64,000 nucleotides of DNA from Ilyobacter polytropus DSM 2926. Lineage in GTDB: Bacteria; Fusobacteriota; Fusobacteriia; Fusobacteriales; Fusobacteriaceae. Shown here one piece after another: positions 1 to 8,079 of the stretch. Below the pieces are notes generated by a model, which had not been told where the DNA came from, did no database searches, and worked only from the letters and a program-made list of their open reading frames with translations. The position numbers and the translations under genes are program-made. The first letter of the stretch is position 1; each line of letters starts with the position of its first letter. The DNA is taken from positions 620,001 to 684,000 of the forward strand of contig NC_014632.1 of assembly GCF_000165505.1 (NCBI RefSeq), written 5' to 3'.

Positions 1-261
1 TATGGTACAGACGGGAAATTAGTAACATATAAACTTATCACTTTAGAAGATGACAAAAATTTCTTCCTACCGTATCATATAGCCCCACTTTTGAACGGAG
101 AATTTGCAAAGATTCATCCTGAAGTAGCAGAATCCCTAGAAAGGCTATCGGGACAGTTCAATGAAACAGAGATGCAGAATATGAACTATAGAATTGATGA
201 AGAAGGTATTCCTGCAAGGGCTGTGGCAGAAGAATTTCTCAAGGAAAAAGGACTTATATAA
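1..261 (+). CDS. C-terminal end of an osmoprotectant-type ABC transporter substrate-binding protein (5' end outside window)
   Basis: The frame is open from base 1 to a TAA at 259-261, giving 86 residues of a C-terminus. The pattern DDKNFFLPYHIAPLL, then a Pro-Glu-Val-Ala block, a short LERLSGQFNETEMQNMNY segment and a final VAEEFLKEKGLI matches the end of OpuBC/OpuCC/OsmF-type periplasmic binding proteins for glycine betaine, choline or related compatible solutes. The permease and ATPase genes, if linked, lie upstream of the window. A strong terminator follows, so this is the last gene of its unit. The substrate cannot be read from this fragment. Confidence 0.7.
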   Translation, partial: YGTDGKLVTYKLITLEDDKNFFLPYHIAPLLNGEFAKIHPEVAESLERLSGQFNETEMQNMNYRIDEEGIPARAVAEEFLKEKGLI

Positions 262-281
262 AATTTAAGTTATGATTTGTT

Positions 282-320
282 AAAAGCACCGGAAATATTT
301 TTCCGATGCTTTTGTTTTTT
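282..320 (+). terminator. Rho-independent terminator after the binding-protein gene
   Basis: Arms AAAAGCACCGG (282-292) and CCGATGCTTTT (303-313) can pair with one mismatch. They enclose a short AT loop and are followed by a run of T. Confidence 0.85.
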
Positions 321-387
321 ATTCTAAGGAAAGTAAGCTTATTTTTTGTATAAGTATGTAAGATTTAGAATAAAAGGAGGCAAGGAT

Positions 388-717
388 ATGGAATTGAAAA
401 AAGAAAAATGTCTTCCATGTGAGGTCGGTGGAGTTCCATTAGGTGAAAAAGAGGTCTTGGAAATATCTAAGATGATAAATCCTGAATGGGGTATAGAGGG
501 CAGTAAAATAATCAAAAGAACTTTTAAATTCAAAAATTTTAAAAAAGCTTTGGAATTTGTAAATAGAGTAGGAGAAATTGCAGAGTCAGAGGGTCATCAT
601 CCTGATATAGAATTAAGTTGGGGAAAAGTAACGGTTAAATTTACCACACATAAAATAGGGGGATTAAGTACTAATGATTTCATCATGGCTGCAAAAATAG
701 ATGAGGTGGAAATTTAA
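388..717 (+). CDS. phhB: Pterin-4a-carbinolamine dehydratase family protein
   Basis: 109 residues. The ATG at 388 is chosen because AAAGGAGG lies at 373-380, 7 bases before it; the in-frame start at 346 has no ribosome site. The signature is clear: EGHHPDIELSW near residues 70-80, then VKFTTHKIGGLSTNDFIMAAKID. The two adjacent His and the later THKIGG/ND residues form the dehydratase active-site pattern. The family dehydrates 4a-hydroxytetrahydropterin made by phenylalanine hydroxylase, but stand-alone members in anaerobes without that enzyme have an unclear role. It is a single-gene unit between two terminators. Family assignment is firm; the role in this organism is open. Confidence 0.9.
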   Translation: MELKKEKCLPCEVGGVPLGEKEVLEISKMINPEWGIEGSKIIKRTFKFKNFKKALEFVNRVGEIAESEGHHPDIELSWGKVTVKFTTHKIGGLSTNDFIMAAKIDEVEI

Positions 718-735
718 ATTCCACCTCATCTATTT
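700..735. terminator. Bidirectional terminator shared by phhB and citG
   Basis: GATGAGGTGGAA (700-711) pairs perfectly with TTCCACCTCATC (719-730). T-rich sequence lies on the right, and the matching A-rich run on the left, so it can end both phhB (+) and citG (-). Its left arm lies inside the last codons of phhB. Confidence 0.8.
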
Positions 736-755
736 TAAATTATGAAAATATTTAA

Positions 756-1616
756 TTAAAGAGAGTTGTAAAACTCTTTTTTTATAAGAGACAAAAAAAC
801 TGTTACGGCCAAAAGGTCTGCACAGCCACCTGGACTAATTCTTTTTTTAGAAAATTTTTTATCTAGCTCATAGATTTCCACAAGAAGCTCTTTATTTAAA
901 AGACTGCCTTTTTTTAAGAGATTCTTACATATGTCCTGAACTTCTTTCAAGATATCAATATCATGTCTATGAAGTATGGTGGTATCATCACAGTGGGCCA
1001 TAATTGTGATAAGGGTGTGCAGAAGTCTTTCGTTGTCGCCTGCGTTGGAAAATGTTAGGTCATCATATGCAGGAAGGGCATAGTCAAATATGACAGGAAG
1101 ACCTGATTCAACTTCTCCACGAATACCTGTAATGCCGTATTCTAAAAAAACCCTTTCTCCATGGGTGAGATTAGTTTTTTTCTCTAAGGTTTTTAGTTCA
1201 CTTCCAACTAACCCTTTGGTCATAAAACGGATATTTTCCTGAATCGAATGGAACTCTTTATTTTCATAAAGAGTTTTTGCTGCTGCTATCACAACTATTC
1301 CAAGGACGAAGATCATTCCTTTATGGGTGTTTATTCCTTTGGTTTTTTTAAACATCTCTTTTTCAGCCTCTATACCAAGCTGCCGGCAGTCCTTAAAAAT
1401 TACCTCTAGTCCATCAGGAGAAAAAGCCCTGTTGGCAATTTTTAACATATATTTTTGCAGTGAGGCTGTGCTTTTTATAAATGTAAAATAGTCCATATCC
1501 TCATGAGCTCCCTTTGATACAGGAGAAACAAGTCCGAATGATGGAAAACAAGCTACTTCCATAAGCATGGACTCAAGAGCAAATTCACCTAAGCTGTATA
1601 TTTTTTCAGAATACAT
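756..1616 (-). CDS. citG: Triphosphoribosyl-dephospho-CoA synthase CitG
   Basis: 286 residues. It makes 2'-(5''-triphosphoribosyl)-3'-dephospho-CoA from ATP and dephospho-CoA, the precursor of the prosthetic group of citrate-lyase-type enzymes. Recognised by GLVSPVSKGAHEDMDYFTF near the N-terminus and SPGGCADLLAVTVFL at the C-terminus, both typical of CitG. The length is normal for the family. The start ATG directly follows the citX stop codon, and GAGGTG inside the end of citX serves as ribosome site, so the two are translationally linked. It is the last gene of citC-citX-citG and would serve the lyase encoded by citDEF at 13.4-16.2 kb. Confidence 0.95.
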   Translation of the reverse strand: MYSEKIYSLGEFALESMLMEVACFPSFGLVSPVSKGAHEDMDYFTFIKSTASLQKYMLKIANRAFSPDGLEVIFKDCRQLGIEAEKEMFKKTKGINTHKGMIFVLGIVVIAAAKTLYENKEFHSIQENIRFMTKGLVGSELKTLEKKTNLTHGERVFLEYGITGIRGEVESGLPVIFDYALPAYDDLTFSNAGDNERLLHTLITIMAHCDDTTILHRHDIDILKEVQDICKNLLKKGSLLNKELLVEIYELDKKFSKKRISPGGCADLLAVTVFLSLIKKEFYNSL

Positions 1617-2141
1617 TTATTTTTTCACCTCATTTTTCTTAAAATTTTCATAAGAGATGTGGATATATTTGATAAGCTCATCCAATGAGTGAGCTCTGCT
1701 TCTGACACAGATATGGGCATCATTTTCACAGATAAAGCATTTTCTTTTTGGTAGATTCAGCTGACTTCTGCTGATACCTTGAGAGTCATCTTTGTAAACA
1801 TCAATGTCCACTAGTCTTCCGAGAGGATGATTTTTTTCTAGATCTATCATTGATTTTTTTATGTTTACAGGGTCTTCTTTTATAAACATAAGATATACAA
1901 GTCCTTCAAAGGAGTTAAGTGTTTCGTTATGTATTATTTTATTCTCAAAAATTCTGTGACATTCATTATTCATAATAGATGCTATATCATTGGCTACAAA
2001 ATTATTCTTATCTAGGCCAGGGTAATTTGTTCTGAGGGCTATAAATGGGAATCTATATTTTTTTGATAGTGATTCTTGCAATCTCACCCTATTTTCTCTG
2101 GCGTTTAATATATCTATGGGATTAATGTTTTTTATCTTCAT
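1617..2141 (-). CDS. citX: Apo-citrate-lyase phosphoribosyl-dephospho-CoA transferase CitX
   Basis: 174 residues. CitX transfers the CitG product onto a serine of the acyl carrier subunit CitD. The N-terminus (NAREN RVRLQESL then FIALRTNYPG) and the C-terminal RKCFICENDAHICVRSRAHS segment fit the CitX family. The ATG shares one base with the citC stop codon (TAATG at 2139-2143), and the stop abuts the citG start, so all three genes sit in one tight operon. The usual CitX-CitG fusion of some enteric bacteria is not seen; the genes are separate here. Confidence 0.92.
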   Translation of the reverse strand: MKIKNINPIDILNARENRVRLQESLSKKYRFPFIALRTNYPGLDKNNFVANDIASIMNNECHRIFENKIIHNETLNSFEGLVYLMFIKEDPVNIKKSMIDLEKNHPLGRLVDIDVYKDDSQGISRSQLNLPKRKCFICENDAHICVRSRAHSLDELIKYIHISYENFKKNEVKK

Positions 2142-3196
2142 TAGTGTCTGGTATGTGAGGAAATAATCTTCTCCACAATCTCCTTTCCTTCTCTTGACAA
2201 TAGAAATTCAATGGTAACTTTGGGAATAAGGTCTGACAGTTCATATGTATTGACACCTTTGTTTGTTTTTAATGACTCTCTCACCTTTGAAGCACTTATA
2301 AAACCAGTCTTTTTTTCTCCTTCTTTTCTTTTTATGGTTTCGAGACTTACTCCTGATTTTTCAAGGGTTTTTAAAAGTGCCTTATTGTAAGCGTCAGTAA
2401 CTTCACAGTAAGGTTCATCACCTACAATTCTCTTGGTAATGTTGAATTTTTTACAAAAATAATTTGCAAAGATTTTTGCATCCAAATTGGTATAAGCTTC
2501 CAAAAATTCACCAGATTCTCTTAAAAAATATGCGGGGAATGTGGCTGAAGAGATAATATATTGTCCTCCTGGGATTACCTTTACATTTTTAAGGTCAGAA
2601 ATCCCATTTTTTACCAGATTATATCTGATTTTAAAAGGGAAAAGGGACTTGTTTTCTTCTACAATGAATAATAAAACCTCTTGGGAGTTTTTGCTAGCCT
2701 GTTCTATAAGGTATCTATGTCCCAAAGTAAAGGGGTTGCAGTTCATTACTAAAGCTGTTTTTGGTTTAGATGAATCTATAGAATATTCCGAAGCTATTTT
2801 TTTTAGTTCATTGTCAATGCTTCCCATTCCTCCTTCTAATAAAACCACCTTATCAACTTTTTCCACAACCTTATATCCAAGAGATGTAAATATGGTTTCA
2901 TAGACAGGTTTTGTAAAAATAAAAGAGTGAAAAATACCCTCTTCAAAAAGTTTATCTTGGATTGATTTCAAAAGTATATTTGTTATACCAGTTCCCTGCA
3001 TAGATGGGTCAATTGCAAAACATTTCAGTATATCCTTTGATTTTGAACAGGAGGCAACTATTTGTCCCTGTTCTCTTATTGCAACTGTATAATCAATATT
3101 TTCTTCAAAATCAAGCTGAAATTTTTTTAAAAATTTTTTTACTTCGTCAACTTCAGCTGGATTTCTCAGATGAATTTTTTCTGAAGAATAAATCAT
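2141..3196 (-). CDS. citC: [Citrate (pro-3S)-lyase] ligase CitC
   Basis: 351 residues. It acetylates the thiol of the lyase prosthetic group with acetate and ATP, switching the enzyme on. Residues about 1-130 resemble a GNAT acetyltransferase-like fold (FAIDPSMQGTGITNILL), and residues about 145-345 form the nucleotidyltransferase part with NCNPFTLGHRYLIE, which contains the HxGH-like nucleotide-binding motif, and a late SASKVRESL. AAAAGGGGG precedes the ATG. First gene of citC-citX-citG and divergent from the regulator at 3610. In this locus the target may be citramalate lyase rather than citrate lyase (inferred from the glm-mal genes nearby). Confidence 0.95.
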   Translation of the reverse strand: MIYSSEKIHLRNPAEVDEVKKFLKKFQLDFEENIDYTVAIREQGQIVASCSKSKDILKCFAIDPSMQGTGITNILLKSIQDKLFEEGIFHSFIFTKPVYETIFTSLGYKVVEKVDKVVLLEGGMGSIDNELKKIASEYSIDSSKPKTALVMNCNPFTLGHRYLIEQASKNSQEVLLFIVEENKSLFPFKIRYNLVKNGISDLKNVKVIPGGQYIISSATFPAYFLRESGEFLEAYTNLDAKIFANYFCKKFNITKRIVGDEPYCEVTDAYNKALLKTLEKSGVSLETIKRKEGEKKTGFISASKVRESLKTNKGVNTYELSDLIPKVTIEFLLSREGKEIVEKIISSHTRH

Positions 3197-3227
3197 AGAA
3201 CCCCCTTTTAAAAATATCTTTACGACT

Positions 3228-3233
3228 ATTATA
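3228..3233 (-). promoter_or_regulatory. Candidate -10 element for citCXG
   Basis: TATAAT on the minus strand (ATTATA on plus), about 32 bases upstream of the citC start. No convincing -35 is visible, which would suit activator-dependent transcription; that reading is inference. Confidence 0.4.
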
Positions 3234-3489
3234 CCTTAAATTTATAATAATTATTATTTAAAGAATATATAGAACAACTGGCATCTATTATATAATTTAA
3301 GCATAGAAAATATTCATCAAAGCAAAAGTAAAAGTTAATAAATTATTAATTTTTTTTAATGGTAATAATCCAAATGAACAGTTATACCTCAGTAGCTCTT
3401 TAATAATGGGCTTAAAATCAGCAGTAATAAGACGATAAGTTTATAAAAATTTGCATTAAATTAAAATTTAATATTTTTATACATATAGA

Positions 3490-3498
3490 TGGTATAAT
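3490..3498 (+). promoter_or_regulatory. Extended -10 promoter for the regulator unit
   Basis: TGGTATAAT is an extended -10 with no clear -35. It lies about 55 bases upstream of a short leader ORF and its regulator. The rest of the 413-base space between citC and the regulator is very AT-rich and shows no other gene. Confidence 0.5.
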
Positions 3499-3553
3499 AT
3501 ATCTTATAAATAATAAAAGTGGGGACTTTTAACGTAACTGGGGGGGTATATAA

Positions 3554-3613
3554 ATGAATTTTATATTTTTGAATTTAGCTGAAATTTTTGTAGGGGGTGA
3601 AAATTTTATATGA
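3554..3613 (+). CDS. 19-codon leader ORF overlapping the regulator start (ATGA)
   Basis: ATG at 3554 follows GGGGGG at 3541-3546. The ORF reads MNFIFLNLAEIFVGGENFI and stops at TGA 3611-3613, sharing ATGA with the regulator start at 3610. The regulator's own AGGGGGTGA lies inside this ORF, so ribosomes finishing the leader would deliver the regulator start. The peptide is hydrophobic and matches nothing I recognise. It could be a coupling device, an upstream regulatory ORF, or chance; the good ribosome site and exact ATGA overlap favour translation. Confidence 0.5.
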   Translation: MNFIFLNLAEIFVGGENFI

Positions 3614-5481
3614 AAGAGATGTATTTTAAAATTTTTGGAAATCCTCAAATAAAAGTTGATAATATAGTTATTTCACCGAGTCTCAAAAGGGGAGAGGCTC
3701 TATTGTATTATATGGTAGTCAATAAAAGGGTGTGCCGAGATGAAATTATAAATTTATTTTGGAAAGATTCAGAAAAAAAGAACGCCAGAAAAAATTTGAG
3801 AAATTTGTTATATAAGCTGAAACAAGATCTAGGATTTGATCTTATTATATCAATAAATAGGGAAACTTTGGTATTGAACCCTAATATAAGGATCTCAAGT
3901 GATTACAATGAGTTTATGGAAGGAATTGGAGAATATGAAGGCAGTATTTTAGAAGATTTCTGTGATGGGATTTATATGTTTAGCCTGTGGAAAGAAAAAC
4001 TGCGGAAAAAAGTTAATTATAAATTTCTGGATTCAATACTTTTACAGTTAAAAAATAACTTGAAAAATCAGGAATTTGATATAGCTGAAAAACTTGCTCT
4101 AAAAATAATAAAAATAGACTCAAAAAATGTAAGGGTATATTTTGACCTTATGAAAATTTATGATGCAAAGGGTGAAGATGAAAAGGTTCATAATATATAT
4201 GATAAGTTCAAAAGTGATTTTGATGATCTTTTAGATGATAACTTAAGAGAAGATGTAGAAAAATTTTATAAAGATGTTTTTATGGAAAAAGCAGACCGGG
4301 TACCTAGGGTAAAATTTGACAGGGAAAGTTTTTTTGTTAGAAATAAAGAACTTAATATTCTAAAAAAAGAGTACGAGGATTTTATCCAAAATGACGTAAA
4401 GAAAATTGTCATGATACACGGAGAAGCAGGTGTAGGTAAAACTCATCTAGTTAATAAATTTTTTAAAGAAGTAGACAATGAAGAGGCTGATATTATTTAC
4501 TATGATTGCAGCAAAGACGATTCACATAAGAATTTTAAATTATGCAAGGAGCTTTTTTATCAAGCCAGGGAATGCTGGTCTTCTGGGAATGTGTCTCTTT
4601 CAAAATATTTTATGAGGTCGGGAGCCAGAATATATTCATTTTTGGAGAAATTAGATGAAAATACAGTTTTAACAAAAGAAGAGGAAGATGAGAAACTTAA
4701 GTATATAGAAAAATCCATGAGTCAACTATTTGGGGAAATAAAAAGAAAGTTTATTTTTGTAGTTGATAATATTCAGTGGGGAGATAAAGCAAGTTTATTT
4801 CTCTTAGAAAAAAGAATACCATTTCTCAAAGGAAAGGTTATGTTTATTTCTACTGTTAGAGATGAAGGGGGACCCTGGGTAAAGGATTTTCTTACTATTT
4901 GCTTAAATTATGACAGAGTTAAAAAGATTGATTTAAAAAGGTTTAGCACAGAGGAAACTTTTGAATTTATTGATAAATATTCAAATAATAGTGTCTCAAG
5001 TGTTGTAAAAGAGAGTATCTACAGGGAGTCAGAGGGGAATCCGTTTTTTATAGTTGAATATCTTGAAAATTTAGGAAAAGATGGCACTATAAAAGAGATC
5101 TTTACTAAAAATATAAGTGCTGTTCTAAATGGGAATCTTAAAGGGCTATCAGACGATGAATATAAATTACTTAAGATTCTATCCTTGTTTAATATAGGCT
5201 TGGAATTAGATACCCTAAAAAAATTGTATGATTTTGATAAAGATAAGCTTAGAGAAATTCTAAGAAATCTTATTCTATCAGGAATTATAAAAGAGAAATA
5301 TGGCTTTGATGAAGTCAGATATAAGTTTAAACACAGAAAGTTTAAGGAATTTGTTTATTCTATAATAGAGACATCTGAAAAAAAAGGTCTGTATAAAAAG
5401 ATTAGGGAAAAACTTGGAGCAACTCAAGTTCAAGGTGAAAAAAGTTTTTTATATTCAGAAAATACAAATTCACTTATATGA
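3610..5481 (+). CDS. Winged-helix / BTAD / AAA-ATPase transcriptional regulator (SARP-MalT-like)
   Basis: 623 residues. Residues about 1-95 look like an OmpR-type winged helix with the KNLRNLLYKLKQDLGF pattern of SARP-type regulators. Residues about 100-225 form a bacterial transcriptional activation (helical repeat) domain. A P-loop ATPase follows, with Walker A GEAGVGKTHL near 271-280 and Walker B KFIFVVDNIQW near 382-392. The end (about 500-600) is helical, like AAA-linked winged-helix regions. There is no C-terminal LuxR helix-turn-helix, so DNA binding should be N-terminal. It is divergent from citCXG and close to the glutamate operon, so it may control one or both; this is positional inference only. 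Effector unknown. Confidence 0.8.
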   Translation: MKEMYFKIFGNPQIKVDNIVISPSLKRGEALLYYMVVNKRVCRDEIINLFWKDSEKKNARKNLRNLLYKLKQDLGFDLIISINRETLVLNPNIRISSDYNEFMEGIGEYEGSILEDFCDGIYMFSLWKEKLRKKVNYKFLDSILLQLKNNLKNQEFDIAEKLALKIIKIDSKNVRVYFDLMKIYDAKGEDEKVHNIYDKFKSDFDDLLDDNLREDVEKFYKDVFMEKADRVPRVKFDRESFFVRNKELNILKKEYEDFIQNDVKKIVMIHGEAGVGKTHLVNKFFKEVDNEEADIIYYDCSKDDSHKNFKLCKELFYQARECWSSGNVSLSKYFMRSGARIYSFLEKLDENTVLTKEEEDEKLKYIEKSMSQLFGEIKRKFIFVVDNIQWGDKASLFLLEKRIPFLKGKVMFISTVRDEGGPWVKDFLTICLNYDRVKKIDLKRFSTEETFEFIDKYSNNSVSSVVKESIYRESEGNPFFIVEYLENLGKDGTIKEIFTKNISAVLNGNLKGLSDDEYKLLKILSLFNIGLELDTLKKLYDFDKDKLREILRNLILSGIIKEKYGFDEVRYKFKHRKFKEFVYSIIETSEKKGLYKKIREKLGATQVQGEKSFLYSENTNSLI

Positions 5482-5506
5482 TAAAGAAATCAAATGTTGA
5501 TATATA

Positions 5507-5535
5507 AAAAGACCGTCCATTTGGACGGTCTTTTT
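5507..5535. terminator. Bidirectional terminator between the regulator and the symporter
   Basis: AAAAGACCGTCCA pairs with TGGACGGTCTTTT around a short loop. T tracts occur on both strands, so it serves the converging genes at 3610-5481 (+) and 5557-6789 (-). Confidence 0.9.
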
Positions 5536-5556
5536 ATTATTAGAATAATTTTTAAA

Positions 5557-6789
5557 TTAACTTTTTTGTTCCTCTTTGTCTAGCATGTTCTGGATAATTA
5601 CTGCACATGAAGCATCTCCTGTAATATTAACAGCGGTTCTCATCATATCAAAGATTCTGTCAACACCGAAAAGTAGTGGGAGAGCCTGTACAGGAAGTCC
5701 TGCAGCCAGTAGAACTGCTACTACTAGGAGAGATGGACCTGGTACACCAGCCTGTCCTATAGAACCTATTGTGGCAGTTATTATTATAGCAATATACTGA
5801 GTCATTCCAAGTTCAATCCCGTACATTTGTGCAAAGAACATAGCACAAAGGGCGTAATATATAGCATTACCATCCATGTTAATGGTAGCTCCAAGAGGAA
5901 GTACAAATGAAGTGGTTTCATTTGAGACTTCTAGCTCTTCTTCGCAGACTTCAAAAGTTACAGGAAGGGTAGCCATTGATGATGCTGTAGAAAGAGCAAC
6001 TATCTGAGCTTTTGATATCTTCTTAATGAACTTTGTAGGAGAAGTCTTAGATAAAAGCTTAACAAATAACGGATAAACACCAAATGTTTGTAAAGCAAGG
6101 GCAACAGTATAAACAATAAGAAGCTTGAGTACTAAAGCCAGTATATCATAACCAAATGTTCCAACAGCATCAGCCATTAATCCAAAAACTCCTATAGGAG
6201 CTAAAATCATTACTTTTAATATCATCCATATCATAGCCTCGTTGAGACTTTCAAGGAGACTGATAACAGGTTCTCTCTTTTCCTTTACAAGCTTCGAAAG
6301 AGCGATACCTAAAAATAAACTAAAAAATAAAATTTGTAAAATATTTCCGTTTACCAATCCAGCTAAAGGATTGGTAGGTATGATCCCTAGTATAGTATCC
6401 CAGAATCCAGCTATCTCACCTCTAGATGCAAGTTCACCAGTCTTATCTAAAAACTGAGCTGGAAGACTTCCTTCTTGAAGTCCTAGACCAGGCTTGAATA
6501 TCCCACCGAACACCAGTCCTAAAGTAACTGCTACAGCAGTAGTACTAAGATAATAAACAAATGTTCCTAAACCTATTTTTCCTGCTGATTTCGTCTCTCC
6601 TAGTGAAGCTGCCCCTAAGATAATTGATACTGTTACCAGAGGAATAACCATCATCTTAATTAGGTGAATAAAAATGCTACCTAAAGGTGCAAACATAACT
6701 GATTTTTCTTTTAAAATAGCACCAGTTACAATACCTAACAACATAGCAATTAAAATTGCTACTCCCAAGTTTAACTTTCCTTTTTTCAT
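5557..6789 (-). CDS. Sodium:dicarboxylate/glutamate symporter (DAACS family)
   Basis: 410 residues of very hydrophobic sequence. Family motifs are present: the serine-rich hairpin STASSMATLPVTFEVCEE, the NMDGN loop in GATINMDGNAIYYA (usually NMDGT), and the glycine-rich QAGVPGPSLLVVAVLL. These bind substrate and Na+ in GltPh/GltT. The ATG at 6789 is chosen because GGGAGGG lies 5 bases upstream; an in-frame TTG at 6801 lies before that site. It sits beside the glutamate-fermentation operon, so glutamate or aspartate uptake is the likely role. Substrate specificity is inferred from context and cannot be read from the sequence alone. Confidence 0.92.
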   Translation of the reverse strand: MKKGKLNLGVAILIAMLLGIVTGAILKEKSVMFAPLGSIFIHLIKMMVIPLVTVSIILGAASLGETKSAGKIGLGTFVYYLSTTAVAVTLGLVFGGIFKPGLGLQEGSLPAQFLDKTGELASRGEIAGFWDTILGIIPTNPLAGLVNGNILQILFFSLFLGIALSKLVKEKREPVISLLESLNEAMIWMILKVMILAPIGVFGLMADAVGTFGYDILALVLKLLIVYTVALALQTFGVYPLFVKLLSKTSPTKFIKKISKAQIVALSTASSMATLPVTFEVCEEELEVSNETTSFVLPLGATINMDGNAIYYALCAMFFAQMYGIELGMTQYIAIIITATIGSIGQAGVPGPSLLVVAVLLAAGLPVQALPLLFGVDRIFDMMRTAVNITGDASCAVIIQNMLDKEEQKS

Positions 6790-6918
6790 ATACCCTCCCA
6801 AGTAAAATTTTTATATTTTATATTCAGATGACTCTGATTATGACCCTGTAATTTTTTTATTAATGATAACTTAATCATATATTAAGAGTAGTGTATAAAT
6901 AGAATAAATACACATCGG

Positions 6919-6947
6919 ATATTATCATTTATAGAAGAGATTGTCAA
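6919..6947 (-). promoter_or_regulatory. Promoter for the glutamate/dicarboxylate symporter
   Basis: On the minus strand, TTGACA (6947-6942) and TAATAT (6924-6919) are 17 bases apart. The leader to the gene would be about 120 bases. It contains a 6-bp hairpin (6892-6914) and a CTTAAT/ATTAAG inverted repeat (6870-6886) of unknown meaning. Confidence 0.55.
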
Positions 6948-7016
6948 GTTGATAAGGGGAGGGATGGTGTTCTTTTGTAAATTTAAAGTTCAAATAAACC
7001 TAATATAGTACAATAG

Positions 7017-7583
7017 TTATTTCCATATTGAATTTAGAAACTGATCTCTTCCAGAGCTATATCTATAAAATTTATAACGCAACTTGTTTTTTATATAGTA
7101 ATCCTGATGATAATCTTCTGCAGGATAGAAGTTTTTAAATTTTACGATATCAGTTACAATTTTTTTTTCAAATTTTTTTGAATTTTCTAGATTTTCAAGA
7201 GATTTTAGAGCTTGAGACCTCTGTTCTTCAGTGGTATAAAAGATGGCTGAGGAATATTGAAAGCCTCTGTCTACAAATTGTCCGCCAGGATCGGTGGGGT
7301 CAATCTGTTTCCAAAATATTTCCAAAAGCTCGGGATAGGTAACAACAGAATCCTCGTAGATTATTTTTACAGCCTCTCGGTGCTTAGTTTTACCTGAAGC
7401 GACCTCTTTATATGATGGGTTTTCAATGTCTCCACCTGAATACCCAGAGGTTACAGATAAAACTCCTGCCAATTTTTCAAAGGGAGGTTCCATGCACCAA
7501 AAGCAACCTCCTGCAAAGTATGCCTCTTTTTCAGCTGCAAATGAAAATATAGAAATTATAAAGAAAAGAATAATTTTTTTCAT
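7017..7583 (-). CDS. msrA: Peptide methionine sulfoxide reductase MsrA, exported form
   Basis: 188 residues. MsrA reduces methionine-S-sulfoxide in damaged proteins. The active-site GGCFWC lies at about residues 25-30, with the catalytic Cys at 27; FEKLAGVLSVTSGYSGG, FVDRGFQYSSAIF and AEDYHQDYY complete the family pattern. The start is the ATG at 7583 (GAGGTG 6 bases upstream), giving MKKIILFFIISIFSFA, a short signal peptide without a lipobox, so the protein probably acts outside the cytoplasm. An upstream GTG would destroy the signal. It is a monocistronic unit between the symporter and a repeat element. Confidence 0.95.
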   Translation of the reverse strand: MKKIILFFIISIFSFAAEKEAYFAGGCFWCMEPPFEKLAGVLSVTSGYSGGDIENPSYKEVASGKTKHREAVKIIYEDSVVTYPELLEIFWKQIDPTDPGGQFVDRGFQYSSAIFYTTEEQRSQALKSLENLENSKKFEKKIVTDIVKFKNFYPAEDYHQDYYIKNKLRYKFYRYSSGRDQFLNSIWK

Positions 7584-7669
7584 ATTTATCACCTCAATAT
7601 AAAAATTCGGTGTCACTTAAAAAAATCCTTTTAACCATAATTAACCTAAGCTGCTTTTTTACTCTAAAT

Positions 7670-8079
7670 TAAATTATTGAATTTATCGGTATTCGTTACT
7701 TTTCTCTTGAAAGAAAAGTAACCAAAAGTTCAAGCCTGTGAAAAATCAGCTAAATAACCTTGAAAATCCAAGAAAAACTCGAAACTCGCTACGCTCAGAC
7801 AGTCGATTTTTTCTAAGGATTTCACTGCGGTTATTCTTAACGCTTATTTTGTCAATGGCAAAAGAAAAAAGATCGAAAACCTCTCGCAAAAGAAATCGTA
7901 TCTAGTTTTCGTCTTAACTCTGTGAAACTCTCTCTTTTTCTCTATGCAACATACACTTTTATGATGCTCTGTGGCCAAAATCTTTTCTCCTTATTCGTGT
8001 TAATTTTTTTTGCCTTTTATCGGTTTTAATTCGTGACAAAATCATTTGACTCTAATATTCTTGTAAATTCAGTAATTTA
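7670..8079. repeat. Copy A of a non-coding dispersed repeat with terminal inverted repeats (MITE-like)
   Basis: About 410 bases without a plausible gene. The left end (7670-7685, TAAATTATTGAATTTA) is the inverse of the right end (8064-8079, TAAATTCAGTAATTTA) with one mismatch. Just inside the left end is a hairpin, GTTACTTTTCTCTTG and its partner (7695-7722). A block near 7782-7815 containing CTCGCTACGCTCAGACAGT also occurs in copy B at 41627-42107. The 40 bases 7695-7734 match the reverse complement of 42043-42082 exactly. It has no transposase of its own, so it is either a non-autonomous mobile element or a structured intergenic repeat. Confidence 0.7.

Noticed and set aside
7670-8079. Insertion sequence with transposase
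   Set aside because: No open frame of useful length exists inside either repeat copy, so only a non-autonomous element can be claimed.
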